Both the position numbers and the translations under genes were made by a program. From assembly GCF_014077095.1 (NCBI RefSeq), contig NZ_JACGVG010000025.1:1-64000 (forward strand): a stretch of DNA of 64,000 nt, written 5' to 3'. Positions 37,418 to 46,848 of this stretch are shown here, in pieces. The notes below the pieces were generated by a model that saw nothing but the letters and a program-made list of their open reading frames with translations, was not told the origin of the DNA and did not search any database. Within the stretch, counting starts at the first letter, position 1; the number at the start of each line of letters is the position of its first letter. This stretch comes from Colwellia sp. MB02u-6 (GTDB taxonomy: Bacteria; Pseudomonadota; Gammaproteobacteria; Enterobacterales; Alteromonadaceae).

Positions 37418-37448
37418 ATTTTGACTTATTTTTATCGTACTTATCACC

Positions 37449-37454
37449 ATTATA
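37449..37454 (-). promoter_or_regulatory. -10 element of the VF530 gene
   Basis: On the minus strand GGTATATAATGG contains a perfect TATAAT, about 30 bp before the chosen ATG. No good -35 is evident; TTGAGG lies too close. Confidence 0.5.
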
Positions 37455-37961
37455 TACCCAAATCACCTCAAGATGCTTGTTTCAGTGGGAATTAAAAATG
37501 ATTTAGGTACAGCTTTGAGTTCCCTGCAAAAGCTAAGTAGCTACATCTATCTAAGCAAGGCTACATTTAGGTCTTGTTGTATGGCAGTAAAAATAATGAA
37601 GGCGTGATAAATACTTTTAAAGTCACAGGCAAGGCGGGTCACAATAATGCATATTCAGCCGATTAGTTTTTATAATTTTAGCGCCATGTATGTATGTATG
37701 TTATATGTGCTGAAATAGAGTAACGCCAAGTCGTTATCGAGAATAAGCCTTTCCTTTAGACTTAGCCTCAAGGTTAAGTGCTATAACAGCCCTAATCTGA
37801 CATTGTAAACTTGATGATGGATTTGTAGCCAAACCTTGTTGGTTTTAACTGTCATTTTAGTTGTTATGGCATTGCAATCATAAAGCGGTACATGCAGTTC
37901 TGCTTTATGTTGTATAATTATTTTAACGCCTTATTAACTTCTTTATAAATGGACATTTGAC
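37455..37961. other. Interval with no gene
   Basis: About 500 bp between divergent genes. It holds a short TGTA microsatellite near 37688 and the VF530 promoter, and must hold the DUF2780 promoter. The stretch CCCAAATCACCTCAAGATGC at 37457 has the look of a dispersed intergenic motif; no other copy was seen in this window. Confidence 0.45.
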
Positions 37962-38525
37962 ATGAAAAAAATAATCGTACTTTTGACTATTTCAACGTTA
38001 AGCAGCTCGGCTATCGCGCAAGAAACAAGCTGGTTTGAAAGTTTAAAAAATCTTGTTGGATTAAGCGATACACCAGAGCAAAGTCTAGCGTTAAAGACTC
38101 CCGCTATACAAGGCACTGATGGATTGGTTGATATGTTAACTAGCTCATTAAATGTTGATGCAGACCAAGCCGCTGGAGGTATGGGTGCTATTTTTAATTA
38201 TGTTAAAGATAATGTCTCAACTGAGCAATTTAGCCAATTGGCTAACTCAATACCGGGTGTTGAAGGGTTGGTTAGTCAAATGCCTGATATGAGTAAACTT
38301 AACTCAGGTGCTAGCAATGGCTTAGGTGGATTACTTGAGCAAGCATCACAGTACAGTGATTCGTTAAAATCGATTAATCATGTTAAAAAACAATTTGGAG
38401 CTTTAGGGTTAAAGCCTGAAATGATTAGTGATTTTATTGCTACTGCGCAAAGCTACTTGGACACAGAACAAGGGCAACAAGCAAAAAAAATACTCACTGA
38501 CGGTTTAGGTAAACTGTTAGGCTAA
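37962..38525 (+). CDS. DUF2780-like exported protein
   Basis: A 187-residue protein with a signal peptide (KKIIVLLTISTLSSSAIA, cleavage before QETSW). The mature part is Gly/Ser/Gln-rich and helical, with VDMLTSSLNVDADQAAGG near the start and QFGALGLKPEMISDFIATA near the end. This is the pattern of DUF2780 proteins (VcgC/VcgE type) of Vibrio and relatives, whose function is unknown. It should be periplasmic. Confidence 0.78.
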   Translation: MKKIIVLLTISTLSSSAIAQETSWFESLKNLVGLSDTPEQSLALKTPAIQGTDGLVDMLTSSLNVDADQAAGGMGAIFNYVKDNVSTEQFSQLANSIPGVEGLVSQMPDMSKLNSGASNGLGGLLEQASQYSDSLKSINHVKKQFGALGLKPEMISDFIATAQSYLDTEQGQQAKKILTDGLGKLLG

Positions 38526-38542
38526 TTGACATTTATTGAGGC

Positions 38543-38560
38543 AGCCAAAGGCTTTTTTTT
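38543..38560 (+). terminator. Short terminator after DUF2780
   Basis: AGCC-AAA-GGCT followed by eight T residues, 17 bp after the stop. The stem is only four pairs, so it is weak despite the good U tract. Confidence 0.45.
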
Positions 38561-38724
38561 CATGATACGGAAACGCTTTATTCAGCCCATAACCATAACT
38601 ATCTACTCAAGCTGAAAATAATAATTATTCGCGTCTTGCAACTTGATCTTATGGCCTAGCGTCATTTTGAAATGGCACATTGCAGTGACGCGGCTATACT
38701 GGCGGCACTGCAGTATATTTTCGA

Positions 38725-38925
38725 CTAGCCTTCATCTTGAAAAATTTCTTCAATGCTCAGTTTAAATAACCTGGCGACTTTAAAAACCAGTGGTAAACTG
38801 GGATCAAACTTACCTTTTTCTATGGCATTGACCGTTTGGCGAGACACATCTAATACCTCTGCAAGTTGTGCTTGTGTCCAGTCTCCAGTCTCTTTCGCGC
38901 GCAGTACTTTCAGTTTATTTTTCAT
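38725..38925 (-). CDS. XRE-family helix-turn-helix regulator
   Basis: A 66-residue regulator that is one HTH domain (WTQAQLAEVLDVSRQTVNAI, then KGKFDPSLPLVFKVARLF), ending in the usual IEEIFQDEG of compact YgzD/XRE proteins. Its ATG overlaps the stop of the membrane-protein gene upstream (ATGA at 38922-38925), showing translational coupling. Such pairs of a small XRE regulator with a 3-4 helix membrane protein are common in bacteria; the regulator probably controls its own operon. Confidence 0.87.
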   Translation of the reverse strand: MKNKLKVLRAKETGDWTQAQLAEVLDVSRQTVNAIEKGKFDPSLPLVFKVARLFKLSIEEIFQDEG

Positions 38926-39366
38926 TGGTATTTTCTATTGCCAATAAAAATGGCAATTATGTGGGTCAGTCCCATAAAAACAACCAAATGAGCAATGTCA
39001 GCGTGGAAAGTTATTAGGTCTAATACATCGAAAGTTGAATAGGTTAAGCCAACCACTAAACTAAGCCCTAAGGTAATGCCCATTGCATTAAGTTGAATAC
39101 GTTGCTGCATTTCATTTAAAGATTTTAGATGCGCTATATTAGCCAACACCACTTTTAAACCTAAGGCTAAATTTAGCAAAACGGCTATCACCGTTAAGCT
39201 GATGTTTAAGTCCCATATAAATCGCAGACCAAAATGAGTCAGTGTCACGCTTAAAACCCAAGCAGTGCTCCAAAAGCCGAGTTTTGCCGTACTGTTTTTA
39301 TTTTTCTGCTGCCAAGATGTTGCTTTACTGATTATTTCATTATTTCATTATTTTTTCTGTCATCAT
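38922..39366 (-). pseudogene. Small membrane protein, frameshifted near its start by an 8-bp repeat
   Basis: The long part of the frame (to 38922) encodes a protein with about four membrane segments and a conserved-looking partner position before the XRE gene. AGGAG and ATGATG (39366-39361) form a good start, but translation from there ends after eight codons in TAA. Removing two extra ATTATTTC copies (39331-39346 on the plus strand) joins MMTEKII to SKATSWQQKN and the rest in one frame of about 143 codons. Without repair the first usable start is the GTG at 39248, which cuts into the first membrane segment (FWSTAWVLSVTLTHFGL). It could be a true mutation, a switchable allele or a sequencing error. 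Confidence 0.7.
39331..39354. repeat. Octanucleotide tandem repeat ATTATTTC
   Basis: Two exact copies (39331-39338, 39339-39346) and a third, ATTATTTT, at 39347-39354. They lie within the first codons of the membrane-protein gene and cause its frameshift. Confidence 0.95.
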
Positions 39367-39677
39367 ACTTACTCCTATGTCGATAATGCCTGACTAAAAG
39401 TTTAGTTTACTTTTAGTCTTATAGGTTTGACTTCTATGAGTCAGAGGTTTATGTTTTTGATTGATAGCGTTAGCAAAATTGGTCGAGTGACAATATTCAG
39501 CAACAAATACAGACCTAGCAAAATTCACCTGAACTATTCCCACAGGTTAACGTGCTGTGTTCGCCTTATTCATTGTATTGTTATTAAAATAACAATACAA
39601 AAGTAGTCGATATTTAACCCTAGGGCAAAATTTGTATAATTTGCTGAATCTTGAAATTATATTGGTATAAGTGATAT

Positions 39678-41267
39678 ATGACTGAAAGTAGCGCAACAGA
39701 AAACCCGATAAGTGATTTGATTTTAAGTATAGACAATGGTACGCAAAGTGTTCGTGCCTTGTTATTTGATCTACAGGGTAATCTAGTTGCTAAAAGCCGT
39801 ATTGAACTGCAAGCCTATTTTTCTAAAAAACCAGGTTGGGCTGAGCAAGAGGCTGATTATTTTTGGCAAATGCTAGGGCAATGTTGTCAGCAACTCTGGC
39901 TGCAAAGTGAGGTTATTGAAAACAGCTATCGCGAGAAAGTAATTGGCGTTACTGTCACCACGCAACGTGGCACCGTGATTAACTTGGACAAAAACGGCCA
40001 AGCCTTACGGCCAGCTATTTTGTGGCTTGATCAGCGCTTATGCCAAAAAAATAAGCTTATGCCTTGGTATTGGCGCGTCGGATTTATCCTGATAGGTCAA
40101 AGTAAAGTGGTTGATTATTTTCGTCGTAAATCACAAGCTAATTGGCTTGAGCAATATCAGCCTGAAGTGTGGCAACAGACCGATAAATTATTATTATTGT
40201 CAGGTTTTTTAAGCTACAAATTAACCGGTCAATTTAAAGACTCGGTTGGCAGTGTTGTGGGGTATTTGCCATTTAATTATAAAAAACAAAACTGGGCACA
40301 CCCGTGGGACTGGAAATGGCATGCTTTACCCGTGAAACGCTCAATGTTACCGATTTTAGTCAAACCCGGTGAAGTGCTGGGTGAGATCACCCCTGATGCC
40401 GCCGCTCATACTGGTTTAAAAGTAGGCACCCTATTGATCGCTTCAGCGTCTGATAAAGCCTGTGAAGTACTAGGGTCGGGTTGTATTAACCCAGACACCG
40501 CCAGTTTGAGCTATGGCACGACGGCAACAATTAATACCAACAACACTAAATATGTTGAACCTCAAGCTTTTATCCCGCCTTATCCTTCAGCTCTTCCCGA
40601 TAACTTTAATAGCGAAGTGATGATCTATCGTGGCTTTTGGATGGTGAATTGGTTTAAACAAGAATTTGGTCAAAATGAAATAGATAAAGCGCACACTTTA
40701 GGGGTCAGCGCTGAGAGCTTATTTGATCAATTAGTCGCGCAAGTACCGGCAGGGTCGATGGGATTAATGTTGCAACCTTATTGGTCGCCAGGGCTAAAAA
40801 ATCTTGAAGCTAAAGGCGCTATTATTGGTTTTGGCGATGTGCATACTCGCGCCCATATTTATCGTTCAATTTTAGAAGGCTTAGCTTACGCACTCAGAGA
40901 AGGCAAAGAAAACTTAGAAAAACGTCAAAAATGTAAAATAACCAAGTTAGTGGTTTCAGGTGGTGGCTCGCAGTCAGATGCCGCATTACAACTTACCGCT
41001 GATATTTTTAATTTACCTGTGCACCGGCCACATACTTTTGAAACCTCAGGTTTAGGCGCCGCCATTAACGTTGCCGTAGGTCTGGGGTATTTTGAAAACT
41101 ACCAACAAGCGACTAGTGCTATGACCCGGCTCGAGCAAAGCTTTCTCCCCAACCAAGCCAATGTGGTGTTGTATAATAAATTATATCAGCAGGTTTATCG
41201 AAAAATGTATCGGCAATTAAAACCTATTTATCAAAATATTAAAAAAATAACCGGTTATCCTGAGTAA
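39678..41267 (+). CDS. FGGY-family carbohydrate kinase
   Basis: A 529-residue sugar or polyol kinase. The N-terminal phosphate motif is IDNGTQSVRALLFD. Then come GWAEQEADYFW, the central VTVTTQRGT and LWLDQR, and in the C-terminal domain SYGTTATI and VVSGGGSQSDAALQLTADI, the FGGY signature region. It is longer than glycerol kinase or xylulokinase, so the substrate stays open. No transporter or catabolic genes flank it. The ATG at 39678 has no clear ribosome site. Confidence 0.85.
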   Translation: MTESSATENPISDLILSIDNGTQSVRALLFDLQGNLVAKSRIELQAYFSKKPGWAEQEADYFWQMLGQCCQQLWLQSEVIENSYREKVIGVTVTTQRGTVINLDKNGQALRPAILWLDQRLCQKNKLMPWYWRVGFILIGQSKVVDYFRRKSQANWLEQYQPEVWQQTDKLLLLSGFLSYKLTGQFKDSVGSVVGYLPFNYKKQNWAHPWDWKWHALPVKRSMLPILVKPGEVLGEITPDAAAHTGLKVGTLLIASASDKACEVLGSGCINPDTASLSYGTTATINTNNTKYVEPQAFIPPYPSALPDNFNSEVMIYRGFWMVNWFKQEFGQNEIDKAHTLGVSAESLFDQLVAQVPAGSMGLMLQPYWSPGLKNLEAKGAIIGFGDVHTRAHIYRSILEGLAYALREGKENLEKRQKCKITKLVVSGGGSQSDAALQLTADIFNLPVHRPHTFETSGLGAAINVAVGLGYFENYQQATSAMTRLEQSFLPNQANVVLYNKLYQQVYRKMYRQLKPIYQNIKKITGYPE

Positions 41268-41289
41268 TTCAATAGTTGTGTGCTCAAGT

Positions 41290-41328
41290 GAGTGCTGTTC
41301 ATCGTTAACATGAACAACACTCTTTATT
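41290..41328. terminator. Terminator between convergent genes
   Basis: GAGTGCTGTTCAT and ATGAACAACACTC form a 13-position stem with one mismatch and a seven-base loop, followed on the plus strand by TTTATTTA. Confidence 0.75.
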
Positions 41329-41348
41329 TAAGGTGCTACTGTTAGTTT

Positions 41349-42989
41349 TTACAATGACATCACAAAAGCAACAAGTGACACCCGTTCAGCTTCGGTTAAT
41401 GCCATAAAAGCACTTTTACTCGATTGTGCTTCGCCCCCATGCCATAAAATAGCTTCCTCGATATTATTTGCTCTACCGTCATGCAGAAATCCTGCTGCAG
41501 GATTAACCGTTTTAGTCAATCCTATGCCCCATAAAGGTCGAGTTTTCCACTCTTTACCTGAAGCCATAAAATCTCGTCGATTATCGGCCAGTCCTTCGCC
41601 CATATCGTGAAGTAACATATCGGTAAACGGATAAATAGTTTGACCTTTCAATGCCTCAGGAGCAACCCGACCACCTATCAATACATCGCCGGCTTGAGTG
41701 GTAAACTTTGGGGTATGACAACCCGTGCAATTAACTTGTTGAAATAATATTGCGCCGCTTAATACGCTTTCATTGTTAATGTTACGTCGCGAGGGCACGG
41801 CTAAGGTTTCCGCATAAAATACCACGTCATCTGAAAAACTTGCCGATGCTTCGGTTTGACCAAACTCATCAATACCGGTATCAATAAAGCCTGTTCGCGC
41901 TAAATAGCTTTCATGCATAATGGAGTTGGCGATGCTCTCTTCTGGAAATAACGGGTTGGTAATGCCCATATCGCCATGGAGTGCTGCAAGTGATTGTACG
42001 CGAACACTCGGTGTGCTGGCTTTCCAGCCAAAGCGTCCTAAGGAAACCGGTCGTTGTTCACCACGTTGGCTTTTGATGGCGTCGAAAACCCAGTTAGCAC
42101 GCCCAGAAATGCCATTTTTATCCACGTCGTGCTCATCGCTAAGCGCTAATATATCGTCTTGGGCTATGAGCTCAAGTAATCCTAAACCAAAAATAGGCAT
42201 GCCGTTTCTTGGGCTATAGCGAACATTACTTTGCAATAGAGCGCTGTTGAATCTATTTTCAGTACTAACATCGTAGGGAGCTTCAATTTCAAACACAGGT
42301 TTTTTCAATGTTACCGATTCACCGTCAGCATAAGTAACGGTTGTATAGTCGAATGATAAGAAAACATTCGCTTGTCCAATAAAGGGGTTAACTTGCCAAT
42401 CATCACGGGCTTTAAGCACACCGCGATGAAATAATTGTCTACCAAAGCCATTAACGGGAGTGTTTTTACAATAATTATTAGCCGCTAATGGTGCGTTGCA
42501 TTGACCATCTTCAAGGCTAATTCGCAGGAATATACCGGCATTAGCACCAAGCAGTAGTCGCTGCGCTTTAACCGGCAAAGTTAATGTCGCTGGGCGGCCA
42601 TCTCTTTGATGGCAAGAGTTACAATCTTGGTTATTAAATACAGGTCCTAACCCATCGAGATCTGGGTGAGCATTATTTGGCGCGGTGGTAAATGACGTTT
42701 CAAAATGCGCATCTCCGGTCAAGTGTCTAGCTAATTCAGACTCGGTTAATCTTGCTATAGGCGTTGAAAAGCCATGACCGGAATTACTAGCGTTTTCTGC
42801 TGTCGCGTCACCAGCTAACAAACGTACATGAGCGTAATCAGGATAAGTAAGTTCTGGCTTTGTTATGGGTGCGGCGCTGCTTTTAGCACTGTCACCACCG
42901 CAGTTGGTCAGTAAGAGCGCTAACAATAGCGTGAAACACACAAAGATAAATTTCGAATTTAGTGTTTTTATATGCTTGATTATTATCAT
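41349..42989 (-). CDS. Di-heme oxidoreductase (DHOR family) lipoprotein
   Basis: A 546-residue exported c-type cytochrome of the DUF1111 / di-heme oxidoreductase group. The signal ends in a lipobox, LLTNC (Cys30). Two heme c sites are visible: CNSCH at 123-127 and CTGCH at about 421-425. Other family features are HPDLDGLGPVFNNQDCNSCH, HDVDKNGISGRANWV and GFLHDGRANNIEEAILWHGG. It comes last in an apparent operon after the porin and the imelysin, a grouping seen in iron-regulated loci. Its electron acceptor is not evident. Confidence 0.88.
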   Translation of the reverse strand: MIIIKHIKTLNSKFIFVCFTLLLALLLTNCGGDSAKSSAAPITKPELTYPDYAHVRLLAGDATAENASNSGHGFSTPIARLTESELARHLTGDAHFETSFTTAPNNAHPDLDGLGPVFNNQDCNSCHQRDGRPATLTLPVKAQRLLLGANAGIFLRISLEDGQCNAPLAANNYCKNTPVNGFGRQLFHRGVLKARDDWQVNPFIGQANVFLSFDYTTVTYADGESVTLKKPVFEIEAPYDVSTENRFNSALLQSNVRYSPRNGMPIFGLGLLELIAQDDILALSDEHDVDKNGISGRANWVFDAIKSQRGEQRPVSLGRFGWKASTPSVRVQSLAALHGDMGITNPLFPEESIANSIMHESYLARTGFIDTGIDEFGQTEASASFSDDVVFYAETLAVPSRRNINNESVLSGAILFQQVNCTGCHTPKFTTQAGDVLIGGRVAPEALKGQTIYPFTDMLLHDMGEGLADNRRDFMASGKEWKTRPLWGIGLTKTVNPAAGFLHDGRANNIEEAILWHGGEAQSSKSAFMALTEAERVSLVAFVMSL

Positions 42990-43119
42990 TTATGTTAACT
43001 TTTAATGTGTTTGATAAATCGGTTGAAAAGGCTTTTACACAGGAGAGTCTTGCTGAAGTGACCTATTTTAAATGGCAACAAAACTCTCTGTATTACTTCC
43101 AATTTAAATAGTACAGCGC

Positions 43120-44271
43120 TTAGTTTGCATGCCATTGTGTCAGCAGCGGTAATACATCACGTTCGAATGAGGTTTGAACTAGCGATAGAGACTCAATTGC
43201 ACTTTGTATTCTTAAACGGGCATCTGCGTCGTTAATTGCTTGCCTAAAGGGTAAGTTATGTTCTCCTTTAATGGCTTTTATGGCGGTGAGGGCATCATTA
43301 ATTTGGCTATTCATTCTGCTTGCTAATTCACTGTCAGCAGCTGCGATAAAGTCGATAATGCCTTGTTTATTTGCACCATTGATAAATTCACCGCGAAAGA
43401 TATTTTGAACGCCTTGAATATTGTCGGCAAAATCGGCTAAAGAATTCCAACTGTATTGTGATTCTACTAATGAAGTATCCGTAGTACTCAGACTTGTGCC
43501 AAAAGGCTCGGCTATTTTTCCATTGCCGACTTCATCAATAATACCAATCATCCCCTGGATTAATTCCTCTATCACACCGAGCTCAGACGCATAAAGATTA
43601 TTGTTCGCCGTTAAGAGTAACTCTTTGTAGGCAGGTGAGTTGCTATCACTTGGATCATAAGAAACTGTCCAAGCATCCGCTAAAGACTGAGCATACTCGT
43701 TAAACACTTCAGCAGTTGCCACTAAATACTCACGCTCAAGCGGGGTCATTTCATCGATCGTTTTTTCATTGTCTGTTAGACCATCACCAAACAGTAAAAA
43801 CTCCATGGTGTGAAAGCCTTGTACGTCATCATTAAATAATTTAATTTGCTCGGCAGTAAAACCTGACTGAGATGCTAATAACGCTTGTAAGTCGCTAGTA
43901 TTTAACGGCCAGGTATCTAAATGTGGGTCGATTGAGAGTGCATCTACGGGACCAAAAATATGAGCTTCACCTTGTTCCCATGGTGTTCGGACATCACGCC
44001 AAGCTTGTTGTGCTGCAGCCAAACTTTCAGCAGTAGGGGAGTTGAATAAGGTTAAGGTTGCTAAATGGTAATCGTTGGCTTTAGTGCTTAATGACAAATA
44101 ACCCGCCACAATCACCTCATTGGTTAAATTTGTGATCATTTCAGTCGCGCTGAAGGTAAAGCTGTTATTAATTACCGGCGCTTTTATTAGCGCTTCCGAT
44201 GATGAACCACCACAAGCCGATAAAATAATTGCGGATAAAGTTGCGGCGACCAAAGATTTTTTTACGTACAT
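43120..44271 (-). CDS. Imelysin-family (M75/IrpA) lipoprotein
   Basis: A 383-residue lipoprotein (lipobox LSACG, Cys20). Imelysin-like proteins are iron-regulated and periplasmic or outer-membrane bound; most are not proteases. The GxHxxE motif is present in GFHTMEFLLFGDG at about 150-160. Paired helical repeats and GPVDALSIDPHLDTWP are typical. It sits between the porin and the di-heme protein, with gaps of 95 and 130 bp, so one transcript is likely. Confidence 0.87.
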   Translation of the reverse strand: MYVKKSLVAATLSAIILSACGGSSSEALIKAPVINNSFTFSATEMITNLTNEVIVAGYLSLSTKANDYHLATLTLFNSPTAESLAAAQQAWRDVRTPWEQGEAHIFGPVDALSIDPHLDTWPLNTSDLQALLASQSGFTAEQIKLFNDDVQGFHTMEFLLFGDGLTDNEKTIDEMTPLEREYLVATAEVFNEYAQSLADAWTVSYDPSDSNSPAYKELLLTANNNLYASELGVIEELIQGMIGIIDEVGNGKIAEPFGTSLSTTDTSLVESQYSWNSLADFADNIQGVQNIFRGEFINGANKQGIIDFIAAADSELASRMNSQINDALTAIKAIKGEHNLPFRQAINDADARLRIQSAIESLSLVQTSFERDVLPLLTQWHAN

Positions 44272-44366
44272 GTTTATGTCCTTTTAAAGTTTAAAATTAT
44301 TATTCTGTGACTTTTGCTTAATGTGACTCTTTTAATTTGAGTGATATCGATGCGCTTATGATGCGT

Positions 44367-45722
44367 TTATATAGTGAAGAAATATCCCAGAGATAGAGTC
44401 ACTGAGTGAGTGTTATCAAGATTTTCTTGAGCATATTGCTGCTCGGAAATTTGTACTTTGAAAACCAACTCTGGAATCGGGTAATAATTAATGCCGACTG
44501 ATAACTCTTGTTTATCAAAGCGAGGAGTAGCGATGCTATTAGCCATTTTTTTGATCGGATTAGCATAATCAAAAGCAGCAAAAATTTGCAGTGGTGATGA
44601 CAAACCTAAAAGTCCTTGCGCGTTATAACCTAATTCAACAAAAGCCGATTCAGCTTCGCTACCCACTTGAGAGAAATTTCCTGGCTTTAAGCCTGGCGTA
44701 GTTTTATTTGCTAAAGTAATCGCTTCACTGTCTTCTAACTGGCCAAATAAGTACTGTCCTCTTGCTAACCAGTTACCTGCGCTCCACGCTCCATTCACAC
44801 CAAAAATTTGTAAATTACCGTCGCTGGCAATATTGTTCTGGTTATTACGATTATCTGTGGTATTGCTGGTGTAATAACTTAATCCAATGCCCTTATCTTT
44901 TTTGACATCGCCATAATCAAGGCGAAAGGTGAGCGCTAAATCATCAGAGTTAACTTGTTCAAAGCGTTTCTGATGGCCAGTAGCCGCCCATTGATAAGTT
45001 CGAAAATATTCTGAATTTAACCCCGTGGTTAATAGCGCTTGTGCGGTAAAATCCTGCCAATGGGTGATGACATTAACCCCGGTTTCATTCCAAGTTTGTG
45101 GGATCATGGTGGCCTCGCTCCAATGACGCTCGGTGGTCATATATTGGTGCGGTTGATGTAAGTCTGTGCCCAAACCGACAGGAACAAAAATGCGACCCAT
45201 TTTTACTGCCAGATATTGATTAGCTTGATAACGCACTTGTAGCTTTTCAACGACCACTTCACCGCCAGCCTCTATCTCATTTTCAAATTCGCCAAATTCT
45301 TCAAAGCCATCGTATTCAAGTGTTACACCGGTACCGCCATGTTCATACTCAAGCTCTAGCTCCACTTGCCATTGCGGCGTGAAATCGTAAACCAATTCAA
45401 GTACAACTCTTTCTAGGTCAGTACTCGCACGTCTGCTTGGATCTAAATCTTGGGTATTTCTAAATACTTGCTCGTTTTTATATTTCACACTGCCATAAGA
45501 CTTTATTTGCCAGTTTTTATCTAGCGACAAGGTTTGATCTGCTGTATTCATTGCTAACATGGCGTCAGATTGTGACTTAAAAGCCTTAAGCTGAAGTTCA
45601 ATGTCAGCAATTTTCTGTTGTTGTGCTAAGAAGTATTCGGCAGCGGGTGTTATGCTTTGTTGTTCATCAGCCAATGCCGCAGTGCTTACTAAAAACATCA
45701 CTAATATTTTTGAGATCTTCAT
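44367..45722 (-). CDS. Outer-membrane porin-like beta-barrel
   Basis: A 451-residue exported protein. A signal peptide (KISKILVMFLVSTAALADE) is followed by a coiled-coil-like segment (EYFLAQQQKIADIELQLKAF), then alternating amphipathic strands to a C-terminal GYFFTI ending in an aromatic, as outer-membrane barrels do. The acidic loop FEEFGEFENEIEAGG is notable. The ATG at 45722 is chosen because the longer frame from 45794 runs through the Fur-like site and has no signal-peptide-like start. It is first in the iron-type operon with imelysin and DHOR. Confidence 0.83.
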   Translation of the reverse strand: MKISKILVMFLVSTAALADEQQSITPAAEYFLAQQQKIADIELQLKAFKSQSDAMLAMNTADQTLSLDKNWQIKSYGSVKYKNEQVFRNTQDLDPSRRASTDLERVVLELVYDFTPQWQVELELEYEHGGTGVTLEYDGFEEFGEFENEIEAGGEVVVEKLQVRYQANQYLAVKMGRIFVPVGLGTDLHQPHQYMTTERHWSEATMIPQTWNETGVNVITHWQDFTAQALLTTGLNSEYFRTYQWAATGHQKRFEQVNSDDLALTFRLDYGDVKKDKGIGLSYYTSNTTDNRNNQNNIASDGNLQIFGVNGAWSAGNWLARGQYLFGQLEDSEAITLANKTTPGLKPGNFSQVGSEAESAFVELGYNAQGLLGLSSPLQIFAAFDYANPIKKMANSIATPRFDKQELSVGINYYPIPELVFKVQISEQQYAQENLDNTHSVTLSLGYFFTI

Positions 45723-45736
45723 AAATAAACCTAAAT

Positions 45737-45755
45737 GGTAATGATAACTAATTGT
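45737..45755 (-). promoter_or_regulatory. Fur-box-like site 1
   Basis: The plus-strand 19-mer GGTAATGATAACTAATTGT matches the 19-bp Fur consensus at 12 of 19 positions, including an unbroken TAATGATAA core, and ends 15 bp before the porin ATG. Confidence 0.6.
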
Positions 45756-45782
45756 ATTTGGTGGAAGTGTAATCACATACAA

Positions 45783-45823
45783 GTACAAATGCAAATGATA
45801 ATTAAACTCATTTGCATTTGTAC
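45783..45823. promoter_or_regulatory. Long palindrome with Fur-box-like site 2
   Basis: Two perfect 16-base arms, GTACAAATGCAAATGA and its complement, flank a nine-base centre. The segment 45791-45809 matches the Fur consensus at 13 of 19 positions with an ATGATAAT core. The position 60 bp upstream of the porin start suits a repressor or activator site. The palindrome extends well beyond a Fur box, so a second regulator may also bind. Confidence 0.65.
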
Positions 45824-46137
45824 TGGGGCGAGTTTACTTAATAAAAATTAAGCGGAAATAAGGCATGATGTGAGTTGTAACAAGGTAATAAAGGGGGGGA
45901 ATTAACTTCTCAGTGAGTTGCTTTCATTTTCTGCAGTATTTTATCGAGCAAGCAAACTTGATATTTTGATGGCGTAATTTTATTACAGTTGCGCAAATTA
46001 ACTTGCATCATCTCTACTGTCGAAGTTGTGCAGCGCAATCAATATTTTATGGCGAGAGCCGCCTATGATTTTGGCTAGGTTATGACATGACTGATGATTT
46101 CAAGTCAATTTATCCGCTGAGAGTAACCACTTTACTG
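45824..46137. other. Gene-free interval
   Basis: About 310 bp between the iron-type operon promoter region and the convergent end of the VOC gene. No frame or RNA is supported. Confidence 0.5.
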
Positions 46138-46506
46138 TTAAAGCGTATTGCTATGCAGCGCAATACGGTTACCTTCTGAGTCATGAATAATAGCGCGAAA
46201 ACCATGTCCGCCAATAGATATTTTTTCTTCAACCAGCCGGCCACCATGCATTTCTGATTGCTTAATTGCGTCGTCAAGTCGGCCATTGACATTAAAATAA
46301 ATTAGTGGTCCAGAGGTAAATATTTGTTCAGGTGCTGATGGCACTAAGCAGCCTGAAACATTGGTTTGAGCATGAGGTAATATACCAATGGTGAAATGCT
46401 CAAAGGCTTCTTTTTTTACCTCACCGTTAAGTAGCGCACTATAAAATTCGATAGCGCGAGTTAAATCTATAACCGGAATATCAACCCAAACAATCTGATT
46501 TTCCAT
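46138..46506 (-). CDS. VOC-family (glyoxalase-fold) protein
   Basis: A 122-residue single-unit vicinal-oxygen-chelate protein, starting MENQIVWVDIPVIDLTRAIE with the usual beta-alpha-beta pattern (FYSALLNGEV) and ending IHDSEGNRIALHS, where the metal-ligand glutamate is often found. It belongs to the small PhnB/glyoxalase-like group; the substrate is unknown. AGGAAA precedes the ATG. Confidence 0.83.
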   Translation of the reverse strand: MENQIVWVDIPVIDLTRAIEFYSALLNGEVKKEAFEHFTIGILPHAQTNVSGCLVPSAPEQIFTSGPLIYFNVNGRLDDAIKQSEMHGGRLVEEKISIGGHGFRAIIHDSEGNRIALHSNTL

Positions 46507-46848
46507 GACATTTTCCTTTGTTATTTATGGTGTTTATATCGAACAAGGACGGCCTTGACGTTGATATAAGTATAGTTGAATAATTTAATTAGCCATATTG
46601 AGAAAGCGTTCATTTAATTATCGTACTTTTTACAGGGAGAAATGCATGAGAAAAGAATGAGTAGAGAAGCATTTAAGAACAGCAGAATAGTTAATATTTT
46701 ACTTATCCTGAAGTTCTCTTTCTTTTCTCCCCGTGAATTATTTTATTATGGTACTTTTTAAAGGTTTTTTTACTGCCTAGTAGCAAGCTTGTTAGAGAGT
46801 CGGTAGAATAATTGCTTTGGTTTTTATGACTTTGGCGTGCACTACATT
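46507..46848. other. Divergent intergenic region before sbcD
   Basis: About 340 bp containing the promoters of the VOC gene and sbcDC. I see no reading frame or clear regulatory motif. Confidence 0.45.

Noticed and set aside
37688-37704. TGTA microsatellite as a phase-variable switch
   Set aside because: Only about four units, not inside a gene and not placed at a recognisable promoter.
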